From contig NZ_DBBS01000016.1 in the NCBI RefSeq assembly GCF_002292295.1, forward strand, positions 1-64,000: a stretch of 64,000 nt of DNA, given 5' to 3'. Of this stretch, positions 1 to 8,638 are shown in pieces. The notes below the pieces were generated by a model. It was not told the DNA's origin, searched no databases, and was given only the letters and a program-made list of their open reading frames with translations. The number at the start of each line of letters is the position of its first letter. Position 1 is the stretch's first letter. Origin of the DNA: Sphingomonas sp. UBA978. GTDB lineage: Bacteria; Pseudomonadota; Alphaproteobacteria; Sphingomonadales; Sphingomonadaceae. The position numbers and the translations under genes are program-made.

Positions 1-160
1 AGAAAGTGTCTGTGGGAGAAAGAATGAAAGTTCCTAACTGATAGGTGCAATAGTGATGCCAACTAAAGCGGCTAGACTCGCTCTCCTCCCAAAAAGAGAA
101 CCTAGCCGCACAGTCTCAAGTCAACGGTGACGAAACTGCTAACGCCGTATTCCTTGAGGT
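1..160. other. Non-coding flank left of the insertion sequence
   Basis: No convincing gene is seen here. The base composition is visibly lower in GC than the rest of the window. An inverted repeat with arms GCGGCTAG (68-75) and CTAGCCGC (102-109) encloses a 26-nt loop that holds a second short CTCT/AGAG pair. It could be the end of another mobile element or a hairpin terminator without a T-run. No target-site duplication links this flank with the sequence right of the insertion sequence. Confidence 0.4.
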
Positions 161-1119
161 TAGGTGTTTAGTCCCGGCATCTGGTGGATCGGGTTGACGA
201 TGAACCGGTCTGGCTCTGACGTCCAGATCTTGGCGATGTATTCGTAGGGTGTGAGGCCGCTGAGCGTCTTGAGCCGGCGGGCAAAGTTGTAGGCAGCCAT
301 GAAGTCGGAGAGGTGCGTCCGCAGCTGGTCGTGGCTCTCGTAGTGGAAGCGTTTGACGGTCGCCTCCTTGATGGTGCGGTTCATCCGTTCGACCTGTCCG
401 TTGGTCCAGGGGTGGTTCGGCTTCGTGAGCCGGTGCTCGATATCGTTCGCCTCGCAGATCATGTCGAAGCGCATCTGGCGCGACCAGGCGGTGTTGCGAT
501 TACGCGGCTGCTCGGCGAACTGGATTCCATTATCGGTGAGGATCGTGTGGATGCGGTAAGGCACAGCTTTCAGCAGGTGTTCCAAGAACTCCCACGCTGT
601 CCGCCTGTCAGCCTTCTCAACCAGTTGGGTGACCGCGAACTTGCTGGTGCGGTCGATGCCGACGAATAGGTACAGTTTGCCTTCGGCGGTCTGCACCTCG
701 GCAATATCGACGTGGAAGAAACCGATCGGGTAGCGCTTGAAGCGTTGCCGCTTCGGTTTGTCGCCTTCGATATCCGGCAGGCGGGAGATGCTGTGCCGCT
801 GGAGGCAACGATGCAGCGCTGAGCGCGTCAACTGCGGGATCGACGGCTGCAAGGCGTAGAGGCAGTCGTCGAGAGGTAGTAATGTGTGGCGCCGGAACGC
901 CACTACCATCGCCTCCTCCGCTTCGGACAAGGTCGTTGAATGAGGGGCCTTCGGCCCGGTCTTCAGATCCTCGACCGTCGCCCTTTTACGCCACTTCGCC
1001 ACCGTCTTCGGGTTGATCCCCAGCTCACGGCTCAGCGTCGCGAGCGAAGCTTGCGATCGCTGTATTGCTGCTCGGACGGCGTGCGTGGTCGTGGCGCACC
1101 CATGACGAACCTGTCCCAT
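160..1119 (-). CDS. IS481-family transposase (DDE type)
   Basis: About 319 residues. An N-terminal helix-turn-helix segment (around residues 12-50, with the NPKTVAKWRKR motif) is followed by an rve integrase-core domain. The catalytic triad is readable: Asp in HVDIAEV, Asp in LTDNG, Glu in GQVERMNRT. The start is taken at the second Met (MGQVRHG), because that N-terminus is typical of the family and a GGAAG ribosome binding site precedes it; a start 15 bases upstream is also open. The enzyme cuts and joins the element's ends. The gene looks intact and so possibly active. Confidence 0.88.
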   Translation of the reverse strand: MGQVRHGCATTTHAVRAAIQRSQASLATLSRELGINPKTVAKWRKRATVEDLKTGPKAPHSTTLSEAEEAMVVAFRRHTLLPLDDCLYALQPSIPQLTRSALHRCLQRHSISRLPDIEGDKPKRQRFKRYPIGFFHVDIAEVQTAEGKLYLFVGIDRTSKFAVTQLVEKADRRTAWEFLEHLLKAVPYRIHTILTDNGIQFAEQPRNRNTAWSRQMRFDMICEANDIEHRLTKPNHPWTNGQVERMNRTIKEATVKRFHYESHDQLRTHLSDFMAAYNFARRLKTLSGLTPYEYIAKIWTSEPDRFIVNPIHQMPGLNT

Positions 1120-1179
1120 ACGGCTTCCTTCCATTCCAACGAAAGGATCGCACCATCAAACCGTGGGATCAAACACCTA
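161..1179 (-). mobile_element. IS481-family insertion sequence
   Basis: A single transposase gene is framed by imperfect terminal inverted repeats. The left end starts TAGGTGTTTAGTCCC at 161; the right end, read on the other strand, starts TAGGTGTTTGATCCC at 1179. The length of about 1.02 kb fits the IS481 family. The left repeat contains the transposase stop codon. The right repeat supplies the TAG stop of the neighbouring lysK gene. No obvious target-site duplication is visible, so the two flanks may not have been adjacent before insertion. Confidence 0.8.
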
Positions 1180-2757
1180 GGCGGCTTTCGCCAGCGCCTC
1201 GCCGATCAGCGCGCGGCTGTTCGCCACGCCGTACAGCGCGATGAAGCTCCCCATCCGCGGCCCCTGTTCGGACCCGAGCAGCGTCTCGTACAGCGCCTTG
1301 AACCAGTCGCGCAGATTGTCGAACCCGCCGGTCTTGCCGATCTCGTAGACGATGTTCTGGATATCCTCCGCGCCCGCCCCGTCCGGCAGAGCGGCGAGGT
1401 CCGCGTCCAGCCGCCGCAGGGCCTCGACCTCGACACCCTCGGGCGCACGACGGTTCAGCGTCGGCGCGACGAAATCGCGGGCATAGGCGAGCGCATAACC
1501 GATCAGCCGGTCGAGTTCGGGATCGCGCTCGGGCGTCGCATCGGGCACGTAGTTGCGCAGATAGCCCCAGACCTGCTCCTTGCTCGCCTCGCCCATCACG
1601 CCGACGAGGTTGAGCAGCAGCCCGAACGTCACCGGCAGCGTCGCCTCCGGCACCGTGCCGTCGTGGATATGGTGCACCGGATTGCCGAGCCGCTGCTTGA
1701 CGTCCTGTCCCGCATAATTGCCGCGGAACTGCCAGTAATCGTCGACCGCGCGCGGAATGACGCCGAAGTGCAGCGACTTGGCCTTCTTGGGTTCGCGATA
1801 CGCGAAGAAGGCGAGGCTCTCTTCCGGACCATAGGTCAGCCACTGGTCGAGGCTGAGGCCGTTGCCCTTGGACTTGGAGATCTTCTCGCCCTTTTCGTCG
1901 AGGAACATCTCGTAGTTGAACCCCTCGGGTGGGCGCCCGCCGAGCACGCGCGCGATCTTCGACGACTGCGTCACCGAATCGATCAGGTCCTTGCCCGCCA
2001 TCTCGTAATCGACGCCGAGCGCGACCCAGCGCATCGCCCAGTCGACCTTCCATTGCAGCTTGCTGAGGCCGCCGAGCGCCGACTGGACGATCCGCTCGCC
2101 GCTTTCGTCCGTGAAGGCGATCGTCCCGGCGTCGGCGTCGACCACCTCGACCGGCACCTGCAGCACGACGCCCGTCACCGGGCTGACCGGCAGCACCGGC
2201 GAATAGGTCCCGCGCCGCTCCGCGCGCAGCGTCGGCAGCATCACGTCGAGGATGCCCTGATAGTGGCGCAGCACGCCCTTGATCGCATCGTCGAACCGGC
2301 CGCCCTCGTAATAGTCGGTGGACGAGGCAAATTCATACTCGAACCCGAACCGGTCGAGGAACTGGCGCAGCATCGCGTTGTTGTGCGCGGCGAAACTGTC
2401 GAACTTGCCGAACGGATCGGGGATGCGGGTCAGCGGCTTGCCGAGGTGTTCGCGCAGCATGTCGCCGTTGGGAACGTTGTCCGGCACCTTGCGCAGGCCG
2501 TCCATGTCGTCGCTGAACGCGATCAGCCGGGTCGGCTGGTCGGACAGCGCATGGAAGGCATTGCGCACCATCGTCGTGCGCAGCACCTCGTTGAACGTGC
2601 CGATATGCGGCAGGCCGGAGGGGCCGTAGCCCGTTTCGAACAGAACGGGCGCGCCGCCGGGCTTGCCGTCGGGATAGCGCTTCAACAGCTTGCGCGCCTC
2701 CTCATAGGGCCAGGCCTTGGAGTCGAGGGCGGCGGAGCGCAGGTCGGTATCGGTCAT
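1177..2757 (-). CDS. lysK: Lysine--tRNA ligase, class I
   Basis: About 526 residues. It charges tRNA-Lys with lysine in the cytoplasm. It is the class I form (archaeal type, common in alphaproteobacteria): a HIGH-type motif HIGT lies at residues 51-54 and the KMSKS-type loop KISKSKGN near residue 292, both in a Rossmann-fold catalytic domain, followed by a helical anticodon-binding C-terminus. The start MTDTDLR is preferred over an in-frame Met 31 codons upstream because the extension is arginine-rich and would read into the neighbour's promoter. The stop codon TAG falls inside the terminal repeat of the adjoining insertion sequence, so the last residues may have been reshaped by the insertion, although the C-terminus (EALAKAA) looks normal for the family. 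Confidence 0.93.
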   Translation of the reverse strand: MTDTDLRSAALDSKAWPYEEARKLLKRYPDGKPGGAPVLFETGYGPSGLPHIGTFNEVLRTTMVRNAFHALSDQPTRLIAFSDDMDGLRKVPDNVPNGDMLREHLGKPLTRIPDPFGKFDSFAAHNNAMLRQFLDRFGFEYEFASSTDYYEGGRFDDAIKGVLRHYQGILDVMLPTLRAERRGTYSPVLPVSPVTGVVLQVPVEVVDADAGTIAFTDESGERIVQSALGGLSKLQWKVDWAMRWVALGVDYEMAGKDLIDSVTQSSKIARVLGGRPPEGFNYEMFLDEKGEKISKSKGNGLSLDQWLTYGPEESLAFFAYREPKKAKSLHFGVIPRAVDDYWQFRGNYAGQDVKQRLGNPVHHIHDGTVPEATLPVTFGLLLNLVGVMGEASKEQVWGYLRNYVPDATPERDPELDRLIGYALAYARDFVAPTLNRRAPEGVEVEALRRLDADLAALPDGAGAEDIQNIVYEIGKTGGFDNLRDWFKALYETLLGSEQGPRMGSFIALYGVANSRALIGEALAKAA

Positions 2758-2812
2758 AGTCCCGCGCATCTGCCGCTTCGCGCGCCGAAGCGCAAATGCT
2801 ATAGGTGGGCCC

Positions 2813-3379
2813 ATGAACATGCTGGCGCCCGAAGACCTGCGGCCGTTCAAGCTGCGTATCGAGGATTACGAACTGCTCGACGGGGCGGGCGCGTTCGCGA
2901 TGCAGCGCGTCGAACTGATCGAGGGGGTCGTCGTCACCGTGAATTCGGAGCATTTGCCGCACACCCGCCTGAAGAACGAACTGATGTTCCGGTTGCGGAT
3001 CGCGCTGCGGGACCAGACGATGGCGTTCGACGCCTTCGTCGAGGCGAGCCTCGCACTGCCGCCGTATGACATGCCCGACGCCGACATCGTCGTGGCCGAC
3101 AGCGGCGCGCGCGGCACCTATCTGGGCACGGCGGATGTCGCGATCGTCATCGAGGTGGCGGCCTCGTCGCTGCGCACCGATCTGGGCGTCAAGAAGCGCC
3201 TGTATGCGACGCACGGCATTCCCGAATATTGGGTCGCCGACGTGACGGGCCGGCAGGTGCACCAGTTCTGGGCGCCGCACGACGGCGACTATCGCGACAC
3301 CCGCATCGTGCCGCTCGCCGGCCCGATCGCGAGCGTGACGCAGCCCGACCTCGTCATCGACGGCACCGGCATCCTCTAG
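2813..3379 (+). CDS. Uma2-family protein (PD-(D/E)XK nuclease fold, DUF820)
   Basis: About 188 residues. The order ELIEG...VEASLALPPYDMPDADIVVAD...AIVIEVAASSLRTDLGVKKRLYATHGIPEYWVADV is the usual Uma2 pattern, and the spaced Asp, Glu and Lys match a PD-(D/E)XK active site. The family is abundant in cyanobacteria and scattered elsewhere; its role is unknown. The start is set at ATG 2813, shortly after AGGTGG; an ATG two codons later is equally possible. It is divergent from lysK with a gap of about 55 bases, so both promoters must be very close together. Confidence 0.8.
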   Translation: MNMLAPEDLRPFKLRIEDYELLDGAGAFAMQRVELIEGVVVTVNSEHLPHTRLKNELMFRLRIALRDQTMAFDAFVEASLALPPYDMPDADIVVADSGARGTYLGTADVAIVIEVAASSLRTDLGVKKRLYATHGIPEYWVADVTGRQVHQFWAPHDGDYRDTRIVPLAGPIASVTQPDLVIDGTGIL

Positions 3380-3542
3380 AACCACGATCCCGTGCCGGTG
3401 TCCTGCACGGCCGATCGACACAGATAGCGAAACGACCGGAGCCGATCGCTTCCGCCAGAGTGCTCCTGTCGTCCATGTCGCGCGCCTCTGCCGTCGGACA
3501 TCGCGCTGGCGTATCCGGTTCGTTCCGCGGTAAGGAGGCGGC

Positions 3543-6275
3543 GTGATCCCCTATCCCGCCATCCACGCCAGCCATGGCGGCATCTGGATCGCCACGGCGG
3601 ACGGGACGCGGCCGATCGGGCGGGGCGAGGCGATCCGCATCGCCGCCGATACCCCGGTGATCCTGCTCAACGCGCCGCTGGTCGGGCTGCGGCTGGGCTA
3701 TCCCGAACTGTCCGGGCTCGACCTGCTCGAACTCTTCGCCTTCCTCTATCCGGCGCGCTTCGCGGTGCCGACGCCGGGCGGCCTCGCCCGCGCGGTCGAC
3801 CTGTCGCCGCCGGACAAGGATGAGGATGTCGCCGCCTTCCTGCGCGAAGCCGCCGCCGCCTTGCTGGCGGTGCCGGCGGGCGATTGGCCCGAGCGCGAGG
3901 GGGCCTGGACCGCGGTGCAATCGCTCGGCCGGCTGCGCTGGCCGTGGGCACCCGCGATCGGGCCATTGCTCGCCAAACCGCAGGTCAACGAACGCTGGCT
4001 GTTCGCGCGGCTGCCCGAATGGGAGGAGCAGGCGCCGCGCCCCGCGCCGCTGACCGCGGTGATCCCGCCCGCCGATGCCGAGGCGCGGCTCGCCGAGCTG
4101 ACCGGCCATGGCGCCGAGGAGCGGCTCGGCCAGCGCGCCTTTGCCGCCGCGGCGACCCATGCCTTCGCGCCGCGCGCGATGCGCGATTCGCCCAATCTCG
4201 TGCTGGCGGAGGCGGGCACCGGCATCGGCAAGACGCTGGGCTATCTCGCCCCCGCCTCGCTCTGGGCGGAGCGCGCCGGCGGCGCGGTGTGGATCAGCAC
4301 CTATACCAAGGCGCTGCAACGCCAGCTGTCGCGCGAGACCGAGCGCGTCTATCCCGACGCCGCGGTCCGCCGGCAGAAGGTCGTGACGCGCAAGGGCCGC
4401 GAGAACTACCTGTGCCTGCTCAACCTCGAGGATGCGTTGCAGGGCGGCTTCGCGGGCCGTGCCGCGATCCTCGCGCAGCTGGTTGCGCGCTGGGCGGCGT
4501 ATAGCGCCGACGGCGACATGGTCGGCGGCGACCTGCCCGGCTGGCTCCCCACATTGTTCCGTCGCAACGGCCCCGCCGCGCTTACCGACCGGCGCGGCGA
4601 ATGCGTCTATGCCGGCTGCCCGCATTACCGGAAATGCTTCATCGAGCGCGCCGCCCGCGCCAGCGCCGAGGCGGACGTGGTGATCGCCAACCACGCCCTC
4701 GTCATGGTCAATGCCGCGCGTGGTCGCGAAACCACGACCCGCCCGACCCGCTACGTCTTCGACGAGGGCCATCACCTGTTCGAGGCCGCCGATTCGATGT
4801 TCGCGACCGCGCTGACCGGGCAGGAGACGATCGAGCTGCGCCGCTGGATCCTGGGTCCCGAAAGCGGCGGACGCGGCCGCCGTCGCGGTTTGCAGGCGCG
4901 GCTGTCGGACGTCGCCAGCTATGACGAACAGGGCGGCATCGCGATCCAGGACGCGGTCGAGGCGGCGCGTCACCTCGCCGCCGACGGCTGGCTGGGGCGG
5001 ATCGCGGAGGGCGCGCCGTTCGGGCCGATCGAGCATCTGCTCGCCGCCGTCCGCGGCCTCACCTATGCGCGCGCCGAGCAGCCGGGCGATGCCGGCTATG
5101 GCCTCGAAACCGAACTCGCCGAACCGACGCCCGAACTGATCGAGGCCGCCGCCCCCGCCGCCGCCGCGCTCGATGCGCTGGTGCGGCCGCTGGTGACGCT
5201 CGGCCGGCGGCTGGAGGCGGTGCTGGCCGAGGCGCCCGACTGGATGGACGCACCGGCGCGCGCGCGCGTCGAGGGCGCGATCGCCTCGATCGGCTGGCGG
5301 GCGGAGACGGTCGCGGCATGGCTGTCGCTGCTCGCCCGCGTCGGCGGGCCGGTCGATCCCGCGCATGTCGACTGGCTCGCGGTCGACCGCGTCGAGGGGC
5401 GCGAATACGATATCGGCCTGCACCGCCACTGGCTCGACCCGACCCGGCCCTTCGCCGAGATCGTGCTCAAGCCCGCGCATGGCGCACTGGTCACCTCCGC
5501 GACGCTGACCGGCGGCGGCGCCAATGAGTCGGAACGATGGGAGACGGCGGAGGCGCGCGTCGGCGCGCCGCATCTCGCCCGCGCGCCGTCGCGGTTCGAG
5601 GCGAAGAGCCCGTTCGACTATCCCGCGCATGCCGAGGTGCTGATCGTCACCGACGTCAAGCGCGGCGACCTGCCCGCGCTCGCCAATGCCTATGCGCGGC
5701 TGATCCTCGCCGCGGGTGGCGGCACGCTGGGGCTGTTCACCGCGATCCGCCGGCTGCGCGGCGTCCACGGCCGCATCGCCGACCGGCTGGCGCGCGAGGG
5801 GCTGCCGCTCCACGCCCAGCATGTCGATCCGATCGATACCGGCACATTGGTCGATATCTTCCGCGACGATCCCGCCGCCAGCCTGCTCGGCACCGACGCG
5901 CTGCGCGACGGCGTCGACGTGCCGGGAACCTCGCTGCGGCTGGTGGTGATGGAGGGCGTGCCCTGGCCCAAGCCGAGCGTGCTCCACGCCGCGCGGCGGC
6001 TCGCGGGCGGGGGCTCGGCCTATGACGACCGGATCGTGCGGGCGCGGCTGGCGCAGGCGTTCGGGCGGCTGATCCGCCGCGCGGACGATCGCGGCGCGTT
6101 CGTCATGCTGTCCGCGGCGATGCCGTCGCGGCTGCTCACGGCCTTTCCGGCCGGGGTGGGGATCACGCGGGTGACGCTCGACGAGGCGGTGGCGCGGGTG
6201 CAGGCACGGCTTTCCTTCTCCCGGACGATCGGGCAAGAGGCGCCTCTCGCGATCGATCACGGAGACGCCGGTTGA
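3543..6275 (+). CDS. DinG/XPD-like ATP-dependent DNA helicase
   Basis: About 910 residues, superfamily 2. Walker A EAGTGIGKT lies near residues 223-231 and the DEGH box near 406. Four cysteines at 291, 354, 359 and 365 (the last three in a GECVYAGCPHYRKC segment) fit the iron-sulfur cluster of the XPD/DinG group. The C-terminal half has the second RecA-like lobe with the GTDALRDGVDVPG motif. Such proteins unwind DNA 5' to 3' and act on unusual DNA structures. GTG start with a strong AAGGAGG site. The last bases overlap the next gene (TTGA), so the two are probably co-transcribed. Confidence 0.87.
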   Translation: MIPYPAIHASHGGIWIATADGTRPIGRGEAIRIAADTPVILLNAPLVGLRLGYPELSGLDLLELFAFLYPARFAVPTPGGLARAVDLSPPDKDEDVAAFLREAAAALLAVPAGDWPEREGAWTAVQSLGRLRWPWAPAIGPLLAKPQVNERWLFARLPEWEEQAPRPAPLTAVIPPADAEARLAELTGHGAEERLGQRAFAAAATHAFAPRAMRDSPNLVLAEAGTGIGKTLGYLAPASLWAERAGGAVWISTYTKALQRQLSRETERVYPDAAVRRQKVVTRKGRENYLCLLNLEDALQGGFAGRAAILAQLVARWAAYSADGDMVGGDLPGWLPTLFRRNGPAALTDRRGECVYAGCPHYRKCFIERAARASAEADVVIANHALVMVNAARGRETTTRPTRYVFDEGHHLFEAADSMFATALTGQETIELRRWILGPESGGRGRRRGLQARLSDVASYDEQGGIAIQDAVEAARHLAADGWLGRIAEGAPFGPIEHLLAAVRGLTYARAEQPGDAGYGLETELAEPTPELIEAAAPAAAALDALVRPLVTLGRRLEAVLAEAPDWMDAPARARVEGAIASIGWRAETVAAWLSLLARVGGPVDPAHVDWLAVDRVEGREYDIGLHRHWLDPTRPFAEIVLKPAHGALVTSATLTGGGANESERWETAEARVGAPHLARAPSRFEAKSPFDYPAHAEVLIVTDVKRGDLPALANAYARLILAAGGGTLGLFTAIRRLRGVHGRIADRLAREGLPLHAQHVDPIDTGTLVDIFRDDPAASLLGTDALRDGVDVPGTSLRLVVMEGVPWPKPSVLHAARRLAGGGSAYDDRIVRARLAQAFGRLIRRADDRGAFVMLSAAMPSRLLTAFPAGVGITRVTLDEAVARVQARLSFSRTIGQEAPLAIDHGDAG

Positions 6276-6811
6276 AGACGCTGACGCTGCTGCGCCACGC
6301 CAAGTCCGGCTGGGACGATCCGGTGACCCGCGATTTCGACCGCCCGCTCAATGCCAAGGGCAAGCGCGCCGCACAGGCGGTCGGCCGCCACCTGCGCGAC
6401 CTCGGGCTGGAATTCGACCATGTCGTCGCCTCCCCCGCGATCCGCGTCGGCGAGACGCTGGACGCGGTGACCGCCGGCTATGGGCGCAAGCTCGCGCCGG
6501 TCTGGGAGCGCCGCATCTATCTCGCCTCCGCCGCGACCCTGCTCGACGTGGTGCACGAACTGCCCGCCGATGCGGAGCGGGTGCTGATGGTCGGCCACAA
6601 TCCCGGGCTCGAGGATCTGGTGCTGATGCTGGTGCCGGAGGCGGCGGACGGCCTGCGCATGCTGGTCGAGGAGAAATATCCGACCGCGACGCTCGCGGAG
6701 ATGACGCTGGCGGGCGAAAGCTGGGATGCGGTGGCGACCGGCGCCGCGACGCTGACCCGCTACATCCGCCCGCGCGACCTCGACGCGACGCTGGGGCCGG
6801 ACGAGGAATGA
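6272..6811 (+). CDS. SixA-type histidine phosphatase
   Basis: About 179 residues, histidine phosphatase superfamily. The catalytic motif LLRHAKSGWDD at the N-terminus (an RHA variant of RHG) and the second histidine in VGHNPGLEDL match SixA-like phosphohistidine phosphatases. SixA removes phosphate from histidines of phosphotransfer proteins; the substrate here is unknown. The TTG start overlaps the helicase stop codon by four bases, and a GGAG site lies inside the helicase gene, so translation is likely coupled. The link of helicase and phosphatase in one operon has no clear functional explanation from sequence. Confidence 0.82.
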   Translation: MKTLTLLRHAKSGWDDPVTRDFDRPLNAKGKRAAQAVGRHLRDLGLEFDHVVASPAIRVGETLDAVTAGYGRKLAPVWERRIYLASAATLLDVVHELPADAERVLMVGHNPGLEDLVLMLVPEAADGLRMLVEEKYPTATLAEMTLAGESWDAVATGAATLTRYIRPRDLDATLGPDEE

Positions 6812-6946
6812 TCGCGGCGTTTCCCTCGCCGCGAGGGAAGCGTGTCGGGTTCGGACCCGAAACGGCTCCGATGTGTTCTGCCCTCGCCACGCGCATCGGC
6901 GCGCGCGGGGGCTGGACACGCGCATCGCGCGCGAGGGGGAAATGAC

Positions 6947-8062
6947 GTGATCGACAGACGACGGCTCGAATCGGGCGGGCTTATCCTGTTCCTGGCGCTC
7001 GTCACGCTGGGGCTGATGCTGGTCGTGTCGTCCTTCGCCGGCGCGCTGCTGTGGGCGGTGCTCGCGGCGATCCTGTTCCAGTCGCTGTTCCAGTGGCTGC
7101 TCAAGCGCTGGCCCGGCCGGCGCAACGCCGCCGCGGCGGCGACGTTGCTCATCATCCTCGTCGCGGTCATCATCCCGGCGCTGGCGATCGCGGGCATGGT
7201 CGTCGACCAGACCGCCGGCGTCTATGCCAAGGTGCAGACCGGCCAGATCGACTTCGCGACCTATTTCCAGCAGGTCCACGACGGCCTGCCTGAATGGGTG
7301 CAGCGCCCGCTCGACCGGTCGGGACTCGGAAGCTTCGACCGGGCGCAGGCGCGGATCGCCGAAGGTTTCCGCAACAGCTTCCGTTCGATCGCCAGCCAGG
7401 CGCTGTCGATCGGCCGCAACGCCGCGGCGTTCCTGCTCGCGTTCGGCGTCGGCCTGTACGTCACCTATTTCCTGCTGCGCGACGGCGAGAAGCTGGCGCC
7501 CGCGCTGCGCGACGCGCTGCCGCTGGACCGCGACGTCGCCGACCGGCTGCTCGGCAAGTTCGTCTCGGTCGTCCGCGCGACGATCAAGGGATCGGTGGTC
7601 GTCGCGCTCGTCCAGGGTGCGCTCGGCGCCGTCACCTTCTGGATCGTCGGCGTCCCCGCGGCGCTGCTCTGGGGCCTGTTGATGGCGCTGGTCGCGCTGC
7701 TGCCCGCGGTCGGGCCAGCGCTCGTCTGGGTGCCGGTCGCCATCTATCTGCTCGCGACCGGCGCGGTGTGGCAGGGCGTCGTCGTCATCGTCTCGGGCGT
7801 CGCGGTGATCGGGCTCGCCGACAATATCCTGCGCCCGATCCTGGTCGGCCGCGACACCGGCATCCCCGACTGGCTGGTGCTGGTGACGACCCTGGGGGGG
7901 ATCGAGGTCGCCGGGCTGAGCGGCATCGTTGTCGGCCCGCTGGTCGCGGCGCTGTTCATCGCCGGCTGGCAGATCCTGACCGAACAGCGCGCGGGCCGGC
8001 GCATCGCCAACCCAGATGCGGACGATGCGCCGCCCGAGGACGCCGGGACGCCCGCGGGCTGA
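6947..8062 (+). CDS. AI-2E family transporter (PerM-like membrane protein)
   Basis: About 371 residues with seven to eight hydrophobic segments: an N-terminal pair (residues about 10-80), one near 180-200 and a C-terminal cluster (about 235-340). The ending pattern, with GLADNILRPILVGR followed by a long hydrophobic run, is typical of the AI-2E/PerM family. Members have been linked to autoinducer-2 export or Na+/H+ exchange, so the substrate cannot be stated. The start is set at GTG 6947 behind GAGGGGGA; longer in-frame starts would add an arginine-rich stretch. It converges on the DUF177 gene with a repeat-filled gap of 54 bases. Confidence 0.82.
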   Translation: MIDRRRLESGGLILFLALVTLGLMLVVSSFAGALLWAVLAAILFQSLFQWLLKRWPGRRNAAAAATLLIILVAVIIPALAIAGMVVDQTAGVYAKVQTGQIDFATYFQQVHDGLPEWVQRPLDRSGLGSFDRAQARIAEGFRNSFRSIASQALSIGRNAAAFLLAFGVGLYVTYFLLRDGEKLAPALRDALPLDRDVADRLLGKFVSVVRATIKGSVVVALVQGALGAVTFWIVGVPAALLWGLLMALVALLPAVGPALVWVPVAIYLLATGAVWQGVVVIVSGVAVIGLADNILRPILVGRDTGIPDWLVLVTTLGGIEVAGLSGIVVGPLVAALFIAGWQILTEQRAGRRIANPDADDAPPEDAGTPAG

Positions 8063-8066
8063 CGCC

Positions 8067-8134
8067 TGTTTCTTTTCCAGCCCTGTTTCTTCTCGAGCCC
8101 TGTTTCTTCTCCAGCCCTATTTCTTTTCCAGCAT
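8067..8134. repeat. Four tandem 17-bp repeats spanning the 3' end of the DUF177 gene
   Basis: Four consecutive 17-bp units (8067-8083, 8084-8100, 8101-8117, 8118-8134) share the core TTTCTTYTCCAGCCC with few changes. The last unit encodes the C-terminus MLEKK and part of the stop of the DUF177 protein on the minus strand. The other three lie downstream of that stop in the gap between two converging genes. This suggests repeated slippage duplication of the gene's 3' end. Confidence 0.9.
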
Positions 8135-8638
8135 CGCCTTCAGCCCGTGCAGCGCGCCGAGCGGGCGGTGCTCGTCCTCGCTGACGACGCCCGCCGCGCG
8201 CAGCACCGCCTCCGCCTCGGGACTGCGCGGGAAGGGATCGAGCGCCAGCGCCATCGTCTCCGCCGCCGCCTCGCCGAGGTCGACCGCGCCGCCCTCGATC
8301 TCGACCGTGTCGAGCGCGCCCGCGTCGAGTTCGATCTCCTCCTGCTCGTCGAGCGTTTCGACGAACAGCAGCGCGACCGGCTCGTCGATCGTCGCGTCGA
8401 GCGGCACGCCGGTGACCGAACAGGCCTGCACCACCGCACCGGTCACCCGGCCGCGCACCGCGATGCCGGCAGCCTCCTTGCGCACGGCCACCACCGCCTC
8501 CAGCCGTTCGACCGACAGCACACCGAACCGCGCGGCAAGCGCCGTCCGTTCGGCATCGGTCGCGGCGACCCGCACCTCGCGCTCGCCCGCGCCGATCGCG
8601 TCGAGCCGCTCCGGGCGGCTGAATTCGGGTGGGGTCAT
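8117..8638 (-). CDS. YceD/DUF177 family protein
   Basis: About 173 residues. A conserved central stretch with VQACSVTGVPLDATIDEPVALLFV and an acidic segment followed by DLGEAAAETMALALDPFPRSP is typical of the DUF177 (YceD) family, associated with 23S rRNA metabolism and often located upstream of rpmF. rpmF is not seen here. The Cys pair normal for the family is reduced to one. The start codon overlaps the stop of the upstream chaperone gene (ATGA), so the two form an operon, a frequent arrangement in sphingomonads. Its 3' end lies in a tandem repeat. Confidence 0.83.
   Translation of the reverse strand: MTPPEFSRPERLDAIGAGEREVRVAATDAERTALAARFGVLSVERLEAVVAVRKEAAGIAVRGRVTGAVVQACSVTGVPLDATIDEPVALLFVETLDEQEEIELDAGALDTVEIEGGAVDLGEAAAETMALALDPFPRSPEAEAVLRAAGVVSEDEHRPLGALHGLKAMLEKK

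Noticed and set aside
1..160. Target-site duplication around the insertion sequence
   Set aside because: The bases left of 161 and right of 1179 do not match; the matching bases belong to the terminal inverted repeats.
940..3069. Long open frame opposite lysK (about 700 codons)
   Set aside because: Its product is rich in Arg, Ala, Gly and Pro without domain pattern; such shadows are expected opposite real genes in high-GC DNA.
3354..6260. Long frame opposite the DinG-like helicase (about 968 codons)
   Set aside because: No recognisable domain, and it would destroy the coherent helicase reading on the plus strand.
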